A stretch of DNA of 25,707 nt from Bacteroidales bacterium UBA1223 (GCA_002309155.1 DBXB01000004.1:1-25707), one strand, 5' to 3'. Counted from the stretch's first letter, positions 6,172 to 14,748 are shown. The notes: a model not told the origin generated them from the sequence alone. Numbers and translations: made by a program.

Positions 6172-8655
6172 TTGACGAATCTTTGCTCCCAGCTGTGTCT
6201 CGAGGTTTTTCTGGATTTTGGACATCACAGCCTCAATCTGTTTGTCGTTGAGAGTCTTGTCGGGATCTTGAAGGATAAAGCTGACGGCATAGGACTTATA
6301 ACCATCGGCAATTCCTTTGCCTTTGTAGACATCGAAGAGCGACACCTTCTGCAGAATCCGTTTCTCGGAGGCGTAGGCGACCTGCTCAATCTGAGCGAAT
6401 GTGACATCATTGTCCACGACCATTGCCAAGTCGCGACGCACTTCAGGGAATTTAGGAATCTCACAGAAGGTGACATCTTTGGTGGGGAAAGCTTTCAAAA
6501 GAAGATCCCAGTTGATGTCAGCATAGAAGACCTCCTGTTTGCAATCCATACGACGCAGGGTCTCTTTGGCGATACGTCCCACGACAGCGAGCTGTTTTTT
6601 ACTGTCCTTGAACTGATATGAAAGTCCTTCGGCGATGAATGTCTCGGAGGAAGGAACAACGGTCAGACGAGACATCGGTATTCTGAGACGACGCAATATA
6701 TTGACGAGAGCCGACTTAGCATCGAAAAAGTCCACTGCCTTTTTCTCTCCATGCCAGCTTTCGGGTTCCGCCGCACCAGTCATAAACAGTGACAGGTGCT
6801 GAGTTTCTGTATAGCGTTTTGTCACCGAGCTGTCAGTTTCACCCTCATCAATACTGTTCTTGACATAGGAACGGCCGAACTCATAGATTTTCTGATCAAA
6901 AATCTTGTGATTCATGTTATAGACAATGCACTCCAGTCCGCCATAGAGGAGAGTCTGACGCATCACGTTGAGCTCTTTGGAGAGCGGGTTAAGGATGCAG
7001 ACACATCTCTCTGACGGGAAGTCAGCATTACCTTCATAATAGCCACTCTTGGTCAGAGAGTTGTTCATAATCTCGTTGAATCCGTTATATGAGAGATAGT
7101 CACAAGCTATATTCTTCAACTTGTTAGGATTTGGCTTCACGCCGTATGCCAGACAGCTGTTCAGACGCTCGTCGAAATCAACGTTGTTATAACCATAGAT
7201 TCGCATTATCTCTTCCACTACGTCGCACTCTCTATATACATCGACCTTGCATGTGGGAATGCGGAGAAGCATACCTTCAGATGTCTCATTGACAATCTCA
7301 ATATCAAGAGAGGTCAATGCAGTACGGATAGCGTCGACAGGTATTGCCTTACCGATAAGGTCGGCGACACGCTGGAAATTGATTTCAACCTCTTTTCTCT
7401 CAATAGGCTCGGGATATATATCAATGATATCGCCACAGATTTCACCTCCTGCCAACTGTTTCACAAGCAGGGCGGCGCGACGGACTGCCCACAGCGTGAT
7501 GTTGGGGTCGCAGCCACGTTCGTAGCGGAATGACGCATCGGTCTTGAGTCCATGACGTTTCGAAGTCTTGCGGATACTCACCGGATTGAAGTAAGCACTC
7601 TCGATGAATATGTTGGTGGTATCCATCGTGACTCCTGATTTCTCACCACCGAAGACTCCGGCAATGCACATCCCCTCATTCTCATTACAAATCATCAAAT
7701 CATGCTGGTCAAGAGAACGCTCCACACCGTCGAGTGTGACAAACTTTGTGTCTTGAGGCAGACATTTCACAACCACCTTGCCTCCTTCAATCTTGTCGGC
7801 GTCGAAGGCGTGAAGAGGCTGTCCCACCTCCATAAGGATGAAATTCGTGATATCTACGATATTGTTGATAGGACGGAGACCTATGGTACGCAGTTTGTCT
7901 TTCAGCCAGTCGGGTGACTCCTGCACTTTAACGTTGCGGATAGTCACACCGCTGTATCGAGGACAGAGGTCGTTACGTTCAACGGTAACCTTTATAGCCT
8001 TGTCGCTATTTATACTGTTGACCGTCAGCGAGGAGTCTGTCTCGGGCCACTTTATCTTCAGATTCTGACCTTGACGGGTATTCAACACTGCCACCACATC
8101 GCGGGCCACACCTATATGGGATGTGGCATCCGAGCGGTTGGCGGTTATTGCGACCTCAAGGGTGTAATCGTCTTTCACATTGAAATATTCGCTGGCTTTC
8201 ATACCCACGGGAGCATCCGCCGGAAGCACCATGATGCCGTCATGACTGTTGCCAAGTTGCAGTTCATCCTCGGCACAGAGCATACCCTCGCTCACCTCTC
8301 CACGAAGTTTGCCTTTCTTTATTTCATAAAACTCGGTATCGGATGTCCAGATCTTAGTCCCAATCTGGGCACACACAACCTTCTGTCCCGCGGCCACATT
8401 GGGAGCACCGCAGACAATGTGAAGAGGTTCACCTGAACCCACATCTACTGTGGTTATGTGAAGATGGTCGGAATTTGGATGAGGTTCGCAGGTCAGCACC
8501 TGTGCTATAACCACATGTTCCAGACCACCTTTGATTGTTTCCACTTTGTCAACACCCTCGATTTCCAGTCCAGAAAAGGTCAGCAAGTCATCCAGTTCGT
8601 TAGGCGACAACGAGGTGTCCACATAATCCTTCAGCCAGTTATAAGATATCTTCAT
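6169..8655 (-). CDS. pheT: Phenylalanine-tRNA ligase beta subunit
   Basis: 828 residues, close to the usual length in Bacteroidota. It forms the alpha2-beta2 PheRS that charges tRNA-Phe; the beta subunit binds tRNA and edits mischarged tyrosine. The order of domains is typical: N-terminal MKISYNWLKDYV, an OB-type tRNA-binding domain at about 40-155 (HPNSDHLHITTVDVG, GMLCAEDELQLG), the B3/B4 editing domain at about 215-390 (RPINNIVDITNFILMEVGQP), the B5 domain at about 415-485, the catalytic-like core, and a C-terminal ferredoxin-fold anticodon-binding domain at about 735-828 (FPEVRRDLAMVVD). pheS is not in the window, which is common in this phylum. The gene starts 40 bases after a small lipoprotein gene on the same strand. 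Its stop codon is part of the palindromic element copy B. Confidence 0.97.
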   Translation of the reverse strand: MKISYNWLKDYVDTSLSPNELDDLLTFSGLEIEGVDKVETIKGGLEHVVIAQVLTCEPHPNSDHLHITTVDVGSGEPLHIVCGAPNVAAGQKVVCAQIGTKIWTSDTEFYEIKKGKLRGEVSEGMLCAEDELQLGNSHDGIMVLPADAPVGMKASEYFNVKDDYTLEVAITANRSDATSHIGVARDVVAVLNTRQGQNLKIKWPETDSSLTVNSINSDKAIKVTVERNDLCPRYSGVTIRNVKVQESPDWLKDKLRTIGLRPINNIVDITNFILMEVGQPLHAFDADKIEGGKVVVKCLPQDTKFVTLDGVERSLDQHDLMICNENEGMCIAGVFGGEKSGVTMDTTNIFIESAYFNPVSIRKTSKRHGLKTDASFRYERGCDPNITLWAVRRAALLVKQLAGGEICGDIIDIYPEPIERKEVEINFQRVADLIGKAIPVDAIRTALTSLDIEIVNETSEGMLLRIPTCKVDVYRECDVVEEIMRIYGYNNVDFDERLNSCLAYGVKPNPNKLKNIACDYLSYNGFNEIMNNSLTKSGYYEGNADFPSERCVCILNPLSKELNVMRQTLLYGGLECIVYNMNHKIFDQKIYEFGRSYVKNSIDEGETDSSVTKRYTETQHLSLFMTGAAEPESWHGEKKAVDFFDAKSALVNILRRLRIPMSRLTVVPSSETFIAEGLSYQFKDSKKQLAVVGRIAKETLRRMDCKQEVFYADINWDLLLKAFPTKDVTFCEIPKFPEVRRDLAMVVDNDVTFAQIEQVAYASEKRILQKVSLFDVYKGKGIADGYKSYAVSFILQDPDKTLNDKQIEAVMSKIQKNLETQLGAKIRQ

Positions 8656-8671
8656 TATTGTAGTTGTATTG

Positions 8672-8699
8672 TTATAAGTTTAAGGATTTATAAGTTTAA
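8672..8699. repeat. 12-bp direct repeat in the pheT leader
   Basis: TTATAAGTTTAA occurs at 8672-8683 and again at 8688-8699, a period of 16. The second copy covers the stop codon of the upstream lipoprotein gene. The sequence is AT-rich and lies within 45 bases of the pheT start, like the other leader repeats in this region. Confidence 0.7.
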
Positions 8700-9163
8700 A
8701 GCACACGCACGGCACGTGCACGATATAGTTTTGTATTGTTTGATTTGAAATAACAACGTACTCCGTCGGGGCCGCAGGCATAGACATGCGACTCGGAGCA
8801 CGGCGTTGATGTCCAGTAATAGGTGTTGCCTTCAAGCACCTTGGGATAAGACTTTCGTTCGAGCGTATTGTTGATAAGCGCTCTGTATTTCCGCACGATC
8901 TCCATCTCCTGCCTGTCAGCCAGACGCCACTCTCCATCACCGAGCGACGACGCCCAGACATTGGCAGAGTCGGCATCGATACCCGAAATCTCGTCGAGAG
9001 AGAGCAAAAGCAATGGACTGTTGGAGTCGTCAACTCTCAACACTACTCCCTTTACATCCCCATCGCTATAGATATCGCCAACACTGTATTCCCTGCCACA
9101 AGACTGCAGAAATAGCATTAGAGTCGAAAAACAGATAAGTATCGCCAACTTTATATTCTTCAT
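8696..9163 (-). CDS. Small lipoprotein with DUF1566/FISUMP-like domain
   Basis: 155 residues from ATG 9163. I reject the upstream in-frame start at 9262 because the extension overlaps the preceding gene and would bury the signal peptide. The N-terminus MKNIKLAILICFSTLMLFLQSC is a lipoprotein signal with the lipidated cysteine at position 22. The mature part has a GDGEWRLADRQEMEIVRKY segment and a C-terminal YYWTSTPCSESHVYA ... RARAVRVL pattern. These match the 'W-R-L-P ... YWTST ... ARAVR' layout of DUF1566/FISUMP-type domains, which are frequent in Bacteroidota lipoproteins with no firm function. It probably sits in the outer membrane. Repeats of the 9-bp leader type lie directly upstream. 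Confidence 0.85.
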   Translation of the reverse strand: MKNIKLAILICFSTLMLFLQSCGREYSVGDIYSDGDVKGVVLRVDDSNSPLLLLSLDEISGIDADSANVWASSLGDGEWRLADRQEMEIVRKYRALINNTLERKSYPKVLEGNTYYWTSTPCSESHVYACGPDGVRCYFKSNNTKLYRARAVRVL

Positions 9164-9166
9164 AGT

Positions 9167-9211
9167 CGTTGATATGGTGATATGTTGATAAGATGTTAAG
9201 GTGATATGTTT
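9167..9211 (-). repeat. Degenerate 9-bp repeats in the lipoprotein leader
   Basis: On the coding strand the leader reads as a series of CATATCACC, CATATCAAC-like and CATCTTATCAAC units ending four bases before ATG 9163. It is the longest of the CATATCAAC/CATATCACC leaders in the window and includes CATATCACC twice. Confidence 0.65.
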
Positions 9212-9236
9212 AATCGTGAACGGTGATACTATCGGG

Positions 9237-10838
9237 TCACGGGTTTGACAATTCCAATGCAAGACTGTCTGCCACTAAAGCAAGACTGTCTGCCATCATT
9301 ACTGAATCAACTATGGCGTCTCTTTTTAAGGAGTTGGAATCGATGACATACAGATTATAGTATCGCGACGAAATGTCGACCTTGACATATAATGTCCCCC
9401 TATGACGTATTTGTTTACGGGAATACATTGCCAACAGGTGCTCATGCTCGTTACCAGTATCGAGAAGAATGTCTTTGTAGCGATAGAAATACTCCGCCAC
9501 TTCAGGGTTCTCAACAATCTCATGGGTCGCCAACACCGTCTCGCCAGATTCAAGATAAGGGAGTATTATCTGCATATCCTCCAACAACTCCTTGTTTGTG
9601 TTAATCTTATGAATATTACTGATATTCAATATCAATCCCGAGCCGAACAACAAAACTGCCAGACCCATAAGAACATAATGCGCCACCTTGTCCATCTCCA
9701 GCACCCAATCCTCCAAAATGTCGTACATCAGACATGCCATAGCTAACGCAAAGAAAGGAAGCGTGGGCACCAGATAGAACTCCTGTTGTTTGAGTCCCAA
9801 CATAATTGGAAGCAGTCCCGACAGTCCGAAACAAAGGAAAAACCAACCTGTCCTGGCGCGCATAGCCTGATCAACTGTCAATTGGTCCTTGTGTCGCCAA
9901 TAGAACATGAATCGATAGAATGGCCTATGTTTAATCCGTATGAGACAGATAATTACAGCTATTGCCAAAGGTATGGCACCCTGCACTACCAACGCATTGA
10001 GAATCCAGAACCTGGTGGTGACAGTCTGCACATACAGCACACCACCTATCATCTGATTATGGATGTAGTTGTATAGTACATCGTAAACTGTGGGCGAAAG
10101 GATGACGACAATGAACAATGTAACCATCCACACCACCAGAATCAATACAGTGTTGATGATGGGATAAATGATTCTCTCACGTCGCACCAAAAGCCAATAA
10201 AAGAATGGGAAGAAGATAGGGAACAGTCCCGCAAAACCTTTAATCATAAAGGCGAGTTCCATCATCAGAGCAGCCACGATAACCCATAAATAACGGGCAA
10301 ACCTGTTCTTACGTTGTCGTTTCTGCGAGGATGGCAGTGTCTTCCCCAAGAATTGAGCTTTTTGAGCCTTGAAGAGAAATGCCACAGACAACATGATGAA
10401 TATCGTCATCGTGGTCTCCAGCAGATTGTTCGTCGCCGACCATGAGACTATAGGCATCATTATCCAGCACACCAACGGTAACCACCCGCTACGACGTGTT
10501 CGTCCGGTAAGTTTCCACACCCAAATCATCAATAAGGCAACAATCAGATAAGTGAGAAGCGAGTATATCTTCTCAGCCATGAAAGTATTAGTACCGAACG
10601 CTTTATACCACCAACTCCCCAACCAATAACCAAGAGGCAGGTAGTTACTGCGGTCGGGAGTGCCAGGGGTATCTATTGACGGAAGCCAAAAACTATCAAA
10701 ACCCTCAGCCATACGCTGCGAGACAAGAGCGTTGTCAAGTCCGACACGAGACAAACCTTCTGACAGAAAATTGCCCGAGATAAAGAGCAAGAAAGCTCCT
10801 ATAACTATAAAATACAGGCTTATCTGACTCTTTTTCAT
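9237..10838 (-). CDS. Polytopic membrane glycosyltransferase, GT-C/GT39-ArnT-like
   Basis: 533 residues with roughly ten hydrophobic segments, beginning with ISLYFIVIGAFLLFISGNFL. The first extracytoplasmic loop carries GLDNALVSQRMAEGFDSFWLP, which matches the position where GT-C enzymes of the PMT/ArnT group have their catalytic acidic motif; here the usual D-E reads D-N. Further segments include LVCWIMMPIVSWSATNNLLE and a soluble C-terminal part of about 110 residues. These enzymes transfer a sugar from a lipid-phosphate donor to protein, lipid A or glycans on the outer face of the inner membrane; acceptor unknown here. The last 20 residues hold a tandem DSLALVADSLAL duplication. It lies 74 bases after glnS and 73 bases before the lipoprotein gene on the same strand. 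Confidence 0.85.
   Translation of the reverse strand: MKKSQISLYFIVIGAFLLFISGNFLSEGLSRVGLDNALVSQRMAEGFDSFWLPSIDTPGTPDRSNYLPLGYWLGSWWYKAFGTNTFMAEKIYSLLTYLIVALLMIWVWKLTGRTRRSGWLPLVCWIMMPIVSWSATNNLLETTMTIFIMLSVAFLFKAQKAQFLGKTLPSSQKRQRKNRFARYLWVIVAALMMELAFMIKGFAGLFPIFFPFFYWLLVRRERIIYPIINTVLILVVWMVTLFIVVILSPTVYDVLYNYIHNQMIGGVLYVQTVTTRFWILNALVVQGAIPLAIAVIICLIRIKHRPFYRFMFYWRHKDQLTVDQAMRARTGWFFLCFGLSGLLPIMLGLKQQEFYLVPTLPFFALAMACLMYDILEDWVLEMDKVAHYVLMGLAVLLFGSGLILNISNIHKINTNKELLEDMQIILPYLESGETVLATHEIVENPEVAEYFYRYKDILLDTGNEHEHLLAMYSRKQIRHRGTLYVKVDISSRYYNLYVIDSNSLKRDAIVDSVMMADSLALVADSLALELSNP
9259..9295. repeat. 16-bp direct repeat, period 21, in the 3' end of the glycosyltransferase gene
   Basis: GCAAGACTGTCTGCCA is exact at 9259-9274 and 9280-9295. 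The period of 21 bases equals seven codons, so the repeat keeps frame and gives the repeated DSLAL peptide at the protein's C-terminus. It looks like a recent slippage duplication. Confidence 0.85.
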
Positions 10839-10912
10839 TATTAATATTTATTAAAGGTTATGTGTATGTTTTTTGTCTATAGTCAAAGTAGAACGACTTA
10901 CATCAATACACT

Positions 10913-12613
10913 TTATGAGTTGAGCTTTGCCCAAGAATCTTTGAGGGTACACGAACGGTTGAACACCAGATGCTGAGCCGTACTGTCGGGATCGGTGCAG
11001 AAATATCCAAGACGTTCGAACTGGAATCGATGCGGGGCCGCCACACCGTTCTCACTACGTGGTTCTCTAACATCCTCGGCAAGAACGGGTTCAAGTTTAC
11101 AACCCTGAAGGACTTGAAGTGAATTTGGATTAAGATTGTCGAGGAACGTTTTGCCTTCAGGAGCATCGTCAGGCGATTCGGTTGCAAAAAGACGGTCGAA
11201 GAGGCGCACTTCGGCATCGACGGCATGGCGTGCCGAGACCCAGTGAATCGTGCCTTTTACCTTACGTCCGTCGGGAGAATCGCCACCACGAGTGGCAGGA
11301 TCATAGGTGCAGTGTATGCACGTAACATTGCCCTCAGCGTCTTTTTCCACACTCTGGCAGGTGACGAAGTATGCATAACGCAGACGTACCTCGTTGCCTG
11401 GAGATAGACGGAAATATTTCTTGGGAGGATTCTCCATAAAGTCATCACGCTCAATGTATAGTTCTCTGCAGAACGGTACCTGACGGGTGCCGTCGGACTC
11501 ACATTCCGGGTTATTGACTGCCGTGAGCATCTCCTCCTGTCCCTCAGGATAATTATCTATAACCAGTTTTACAGGATTCAATACCGCCATACGGCGTTGA
11601 GCCACCTTGTTGAGATGCTCGCGAAGCGAGAACTCAAGAAGTGAATAACTGATGATATTGTCACGTTTAGCCACACCGATACGATCACAGAAAGCACGGA
11701 TGCTCTCAGGAGTATAGCCTCTGCGACGGAAACCGCAGATGGTAGGCATGCGGGGATCGTCCCATCCACTTACATAGTTCTCCTTCACAAGTTGCAACAA
11801 CTTGCGTTTCGACATAACGGTATAGTCTATGTTAAGACGGGCGAACTCATACTGATGGCTGGGGAAAATCTCCAATTTCTCAATAAACCAGTCGTAGAGA
11901 GGGCGATGTATGTCGAACTCCAAGGTGCAAATACTGTGGGTTATTTTCTCTATCGAGTCGCTCTGACCGTGAGCATAGTCGTACATGGGATAGATGCACC
12001 ACTTGTCACCCGTGCGATGGTGGTTGGAGTGAAGTATGCGATACATGATAGGATCACGGAACATCATATTGGGATGAGCCATGTCAATTTTAGCTCTCAG
12101 CACCTTGCTGCCGTCAGCGAATTCCCCATTCTTCATTCTCTCGAACAGGTCTAGATTCTCCTCAACGGAACGGTTGCGGAACGGACTATCCTTGCCAGGG
12201 GTTGTCACAGTACCACGATTCTCGCGGATTTCCTCAAGAGTTTGGTCATCAACGTAGGCCAATCCCTTCTTTATCAACAAAACAGCCCATTCATATAATT
12301 GGTCGAAATAGTCAGATGCATAATGCACTCCCGCCCACTCAAAACCGAGCCACTTGATATCGTTCTGTATTGAGTCGACATACTCGGTGTCTTCTTTCAC
12401 AGGATTGGTGTCGTCAAAACGGAGGTTGGTTTTGCCACCATATTTCTTCGCCAATCCAAAATTAAGGCAAATGGACTTTGCGTGACCTATATGGAGATAT
12501 CCGTTTGGTTCAGGCGGGAAGCGGGTCAAAATAGATTTGTAAGTACCGTCATTGAGTCCTTGTTCAATGATTTCTTCAAGAAAATTGAGTTGTTTTTCGT
12601 TATTCTCTTCCAT
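10913..12613 (-). CDS. glnS: Glutamine-tRNA ligase
   Basis: 566 residues from ATG 12613. I prefer this start (MEENNEKQLNFLEE) to the in-frame ATG at 12649 because the extra 12 residues are hydrophobic and not found in the family. It charges tRNA-Gln with glutamine in the cytoplasm. Class I signatures are clear: PPEPNGYLHIGHAKS with HIGH at residues 41-44, and the KMSKS-type loop as MSKRK at 267-271. The conserved GWDDPRMPTICGFRRRGY follows, and the C-terminal anticodon-binding beta-barrels end at FNRSCTLKDSWAKLNS. Length is close to E. coli GlnS (about 550). Its promoter is well defined at 12703-12733, giving a leader of about 85 bases that begins with a 15-bp palindrome. Confidence 0.97.
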   Translation of the reverse strand: MEENNEKQLNFLEEIIEQGLNDGTYKSILTRFPPEPNGYLHIGHAKSICLNFGLAKKYGGKTNLRFDDTNPVKEDTEYVDSIQNDIKWLGFEWAGVHYASDYFDQLYEWAVLLIKKGLAYVDDQTLEEIRENRGTVTTPGKDSPFRNRSVEENLDLFERMKNGEFADGSKVLRAKIDMAHPNMMFRDPIMYRILHSNHHRTGDKWCIYPMYDYAHGQSDSIEKITHSICTLEFDIHRPLYDWFIEKLEIFPSHQYEFARLNIDYTVMSKRKLLQLVKENYVSGWDDPRMPTICGFRRRGYTPESIRAFCDRIGVAKRDNIISYSLLEFSLREHLNKVAQRRMAVLNPVKLVIDNYPEGQEEMLTAVNNPECESDGTRQVPFCRELYIERDDFMENPPKKYFRLSPGNEVRLRYAYFVTCQSVEKDAEGNVTCIHCTYDPATRGGDSPDGRKVKGTIHWVSARHAVDAEVRLFDRLFATESPDDAPEGKTFLDNLNPNSLQVLQGCKLEPVLAEDVREPRSENGVAAPHRFQFERLGYFCTDPDSTAQHLVFNRSCTLKDSWAKLNS

Positions 12614-12682
12614 TGTTTTAACAATAACAAAGACAGATGCCAAAAACATAGCATCCTGATTTATAAAAAATTATTTTCTCGT

Positions 12683-12697
12683 TGGAACAGTGTTCCA
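12683..12697. promoter_or_regulatory. 15-bp perfect palindrome at the predicted glnS transcription start
   Basis: TGGAACA-G-TGTTCCA is a perfect inverted repeat of 7+1+7. The predicted start of glnS transcription, a few bases downstream of the -7 box, falls at its edge. It could be an operator for a dimeric repressor or a 5' hairpin in the glnS mRNA. Confidence 0.5.
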
Positions 12698-12702
12698 TTT
12701 TA

Positions 12703-12733
12703 CAAAAATACAATTATTTTTTTAATCAACAAA
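12703..12733 (-). promoter_or_regulatory. Bacteroidota-type promoter of glnS
   Basis: On the minus strand TTTG (12733-12730), a 19-base spacer, then TATTTTTG (12710-12703) match the Bacteroidota sigma-ABfr consensus TTTG-N19-TAnnTTTG exactly in form. No other promoter in this window matches both boxes so well. Confidence 0.75.
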
Positions 12734-12748
12734 AAATATGTACCTTTG
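12717..12748 (+). promoter_or_regulatory. Promoter of the lipoprotein/barrel operon
   Basis: TACCTTTG at 12741-12748 fits TAnnTTTG. The -33 region at 12717-12723 is only a T-run, so that box is weak. Transcription should begin near 12755, about 30 bases before ATG 12785. The promoter overlaps the -33 box of the divergent glnS promoter, so binding at one may hinder the other. Confidence 0.65.
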
Positions 12749-12784
12749 CATTTTCAAATAATAGAAAATATAATATATACAAAT

Positions 12785-13396
12785 ATGAAGAAACGTCTAT
12801 CTGTTCTGATCACTTTAGCAGCAGCATGCGTCATTTTCGCATCATGCGAAATACTAAAGTCTACCGCCGACCAAATCTCTGGCCTGGCGAATCTCGCCAA
12901 CTGCGAGTACAGTCTCAAGAATGTCTCCAACTTAACCATTGCGGGAGTCAATGTCAAATCATTGACAAACGGCAAAGTTTCGGCATCTGATGTCATCAAT
13001 CTCTCCGCCGCCCTTCTGAATAAGAAGGTGCCCATGAGTATGGATGTCAACATCGACATCAAGAATCCGACCGAGAAGAATGCCGCCCTTACAGCCATGG
13101 ACTGGATTCTTGACATCGACGGGTCGCAGTTCGCACAGGGCAACAGCACCAAGAACTACACCATCACCAAGCAAGCCACGACATCTGTACCTCTTGGTGT
13201 GAACACCGACCTCTACAGCATGTTCAGCAAAAACGGTATCGAATCGCTGAAGAACTTTATCGGCAGTTTCAAAAACGACGGAACATCCTCAAAGGTAGGT
13301 CTGCGCATCAAACCTTCGCTCAACGTTGGAGGCGTCGCAGTTCCTATGCCCAACTATATCAATGTTGAAAAGAAAACAGGAGGCTCCAAAAGCTGA
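12785..13396 (+). CDS. LEA14-like lipoprotein
   Basis: 203 residues from ATG 12785. The reading frame is open back to 12482, but that extension runs over the glnS start and the promoter, so I use the ATG in front of a lipoprotein signal: MKKRLSVLITLAAACVIFASC with the lipid-bearing Cys21. The mature protein contains MDVNIDIKNPTEKNAALTAM, DWILDIDGSQFAQGN and a run of alternating hydrophobic residues. This is typical of LEA14/WHy (late-embryogenesis-abundant type 2) beta-sandwich domains, a family of periplasmic or outer-membrane lipoproteins in Bacteroidota of unknown role. It is the first gene of a plus-strand run, 38 bases before the next lipoprotein. Confidence 0.85.
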   Translation: MKKRLSVLITLAAACVIFASCEILKSTADQISGLANLANCEYSLKNVSNLTIAGVNVKSLTNGKVSASDVINLSAALLNKKVPMSMDVNIDIKNPTEKNAALTAMDWILDIDGSQFAQGNSTKNYTITKQATTSVPLGVNTDLYSMFSKNGIESLKNFIGSFKNDGTSSKVGLRIKPSLNVGGVAVPMPNYINVEKKTGGSKS

Positions 13397-13420
13397 AAAA
13401 ACTAGATTATTAACAATCCT

Positions 13421-13430
13421 AACATATCAA
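13421..13430 (+). repeat. AACATATCAA leader motif, plus-strand copy
   Basis: The exact decamer lies five bases before ATG 13435. The same decamer precedes minus-strand genes starting at 4361 and 5472, which ties it to start codons and not to one strand. Confidence 0.55.
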
Positions 13431-13434
13431 TAAC

Positions 13435-14748
13435 ATGAAAAAAGCATTATTATTATTTTCATTGTTGGCGACATTGCTGATGACATCATGCCTCAAGGAT
13501 GGATTAAACGACTTTGACGCCTTGAATCATGAAATGGTCTTCCATGGCACAGTCAATCCAACACTCGGAGTCCCCATCGGAATGGGGTCGGCAACTATCT
13601 TCGATATGCTTCAGATGGTTCAGATGTCGGAAGCATCCATGGAAATCAACAGCAACGGAATTGTCACCATTGTATACGACACCTCTATCAGAGATACTAT
13701 CGATATCGAAAACTCTAAAAAAGGCCACCACACCGGTGCTAAAACAGACATTGTACATGTGGCTCGCAACGTCTACTCTGGATCAACACCCATCGACCTG
13801 TTCGAGAATATCGAGTTTCTTGACAATGCTGAAGTTGAGGTCGACAGTCTCTTAGTCAACGTGGGCGCTTATATCAAAGCAATGGCACGTCCGGGAGCAA
13901 TGGAGGCTATGGACTCATTCCATGTTCATGTCTACTACGACTCGCTGAATATCGACGTGGTTGGAAAAGACGGCACTCTGCATCACGTCTACTCCCACCC
14001 CGACTCGATTCCTATCGACAGTCTTATCATTGGACAGTATGTCACCCTGTTCAACAATACTGACATCAGCAGCGCCATCAACCACCGTCCCACCGAGCTA
14101 CGTTACTCAGCCCGTATGAACATCGCATTCGAGGCGGCATTCTTCGGCGCCAACTTCAACGAGAATAAATTCGTTGCCGACTCTATCGGTATCACCGCTG
14201 TCGATGTCGACGCCGACGTCAAAGTCAGTTTCCCAATCTCAGCTTACATTAATAATCTCAACTATAAGACAGATATCGAGTTCGCACCGTCGTTCAGACT
14301 CGACGACCTGACCATCGACTCTTCGATGCTTTACATCGACTGTCAGAACGGCATACCCCTCGAGTTCCTTCTAAGGGTTCAGTTCTTAGACTCCACCGAC
14401 GCGGTGATGTGCGACGTACTTGATCCCGCCTACACTACCGTCGCTGGCGCCAATGTGGTTCTCGACCCCGCCACCAATCTCTATGTCTCATCATCTCCAA
14501 GACAGACCCTTGTCAACATCCCCATCACAGAGGAGGTGTTTAATTCTCTGCTTAAGACCAGAAAGATTCGTCTTGACGCCACCCTCAACACTACCGATAC
14601 CGGCAATCCGGCACGTAAACGTGTGTCAATAAAGGCAACCGACGTACTGTCTCTCAGAGTGTGGGCTAAACTCAAACCTAACTACACCATAGATTATGGC
14701 ATCGGTGGCAACGACGACCAAGAAGGCCAGAAAGGAGGTCTGAGATGA
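13435..14748 (+). CDS. Hypothetical lipoprotein, 437 residues
   Basis: MKKALLLFSLLATLLMTSC is a lipoprotein signal with Cys19, followed by the acidic LKDGLNDFD, resembling the export signal of surface lipoproteins in this phylum. The mature part begins with NPTLGVPIGMGSATIFDMLQM. The rest is beta-rich, with many Asp/Ser/Thr and repeated short D-S-L motifs (VDSLLVN, YYDSLNID, IPIDSLIIGQ). I know of no named domain. I believe similar proteins sit next to DUF5723 genes in other Bacteroidota, from memory. Its TGA overlaps the ATG of the next gene (ATGA at 14745-14748), so translation of the two is probably coupled and the products may work together at the outer membrane. The gene prefers C-ending codons, unlike the AT-rich C10 gene. 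Confidence 0.85.
   Translation: MKKALLLFSLLATLLMTSCLKDGLNDFDALNHEMVFHGTVNPTLGVPIGMGSATIFDMLQMVQMSEASMEINSNGIVTIVYDTSIRDTIDIENSKKGHHTGAKTDIVHVARNVYSGSTPIDLFENIEFLDNAEVEVDSLLVNVGAYIKAMARPGAMEAMDSFHVHVYYDSLNIDVVGKDGTLHHVYSHPDSIPIDSLIIGQYVTLFNNTDISSAINHRPTELRYSARMNIAFEAAFFGANFNENKFVADSIGITAVDVDADVKVSFPISAYINNLNYKTDIEFAPSFRLDDLTIDSSMLYIDCQNGIPLEFLLRVQFLDSTDAVMCDVLDPAYTTVAGANVVLDPATNLYVSSSPRQTLVNIPITEEVFNSLLKTRKIRLDATLNTTDTGNPARKRVSIKATDVLSLRVWAKLKPNYTIDYGIGGNDDQEGQKGGLR

Noticed and set aside
9164..9262. Upstream start for the small lipoprotein
   Set aside because: The extension would run through the leader repeats, overlap the glycosyltransferase end and hide the lipoprotein signal.
12482..12784. 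Longer N-terminus of the LEA14-like lipoprotein
   Set aside because: It runs antisense through the glnS start and through the promoter region, and it would place the lipoprotein signal in the middle of the protein.
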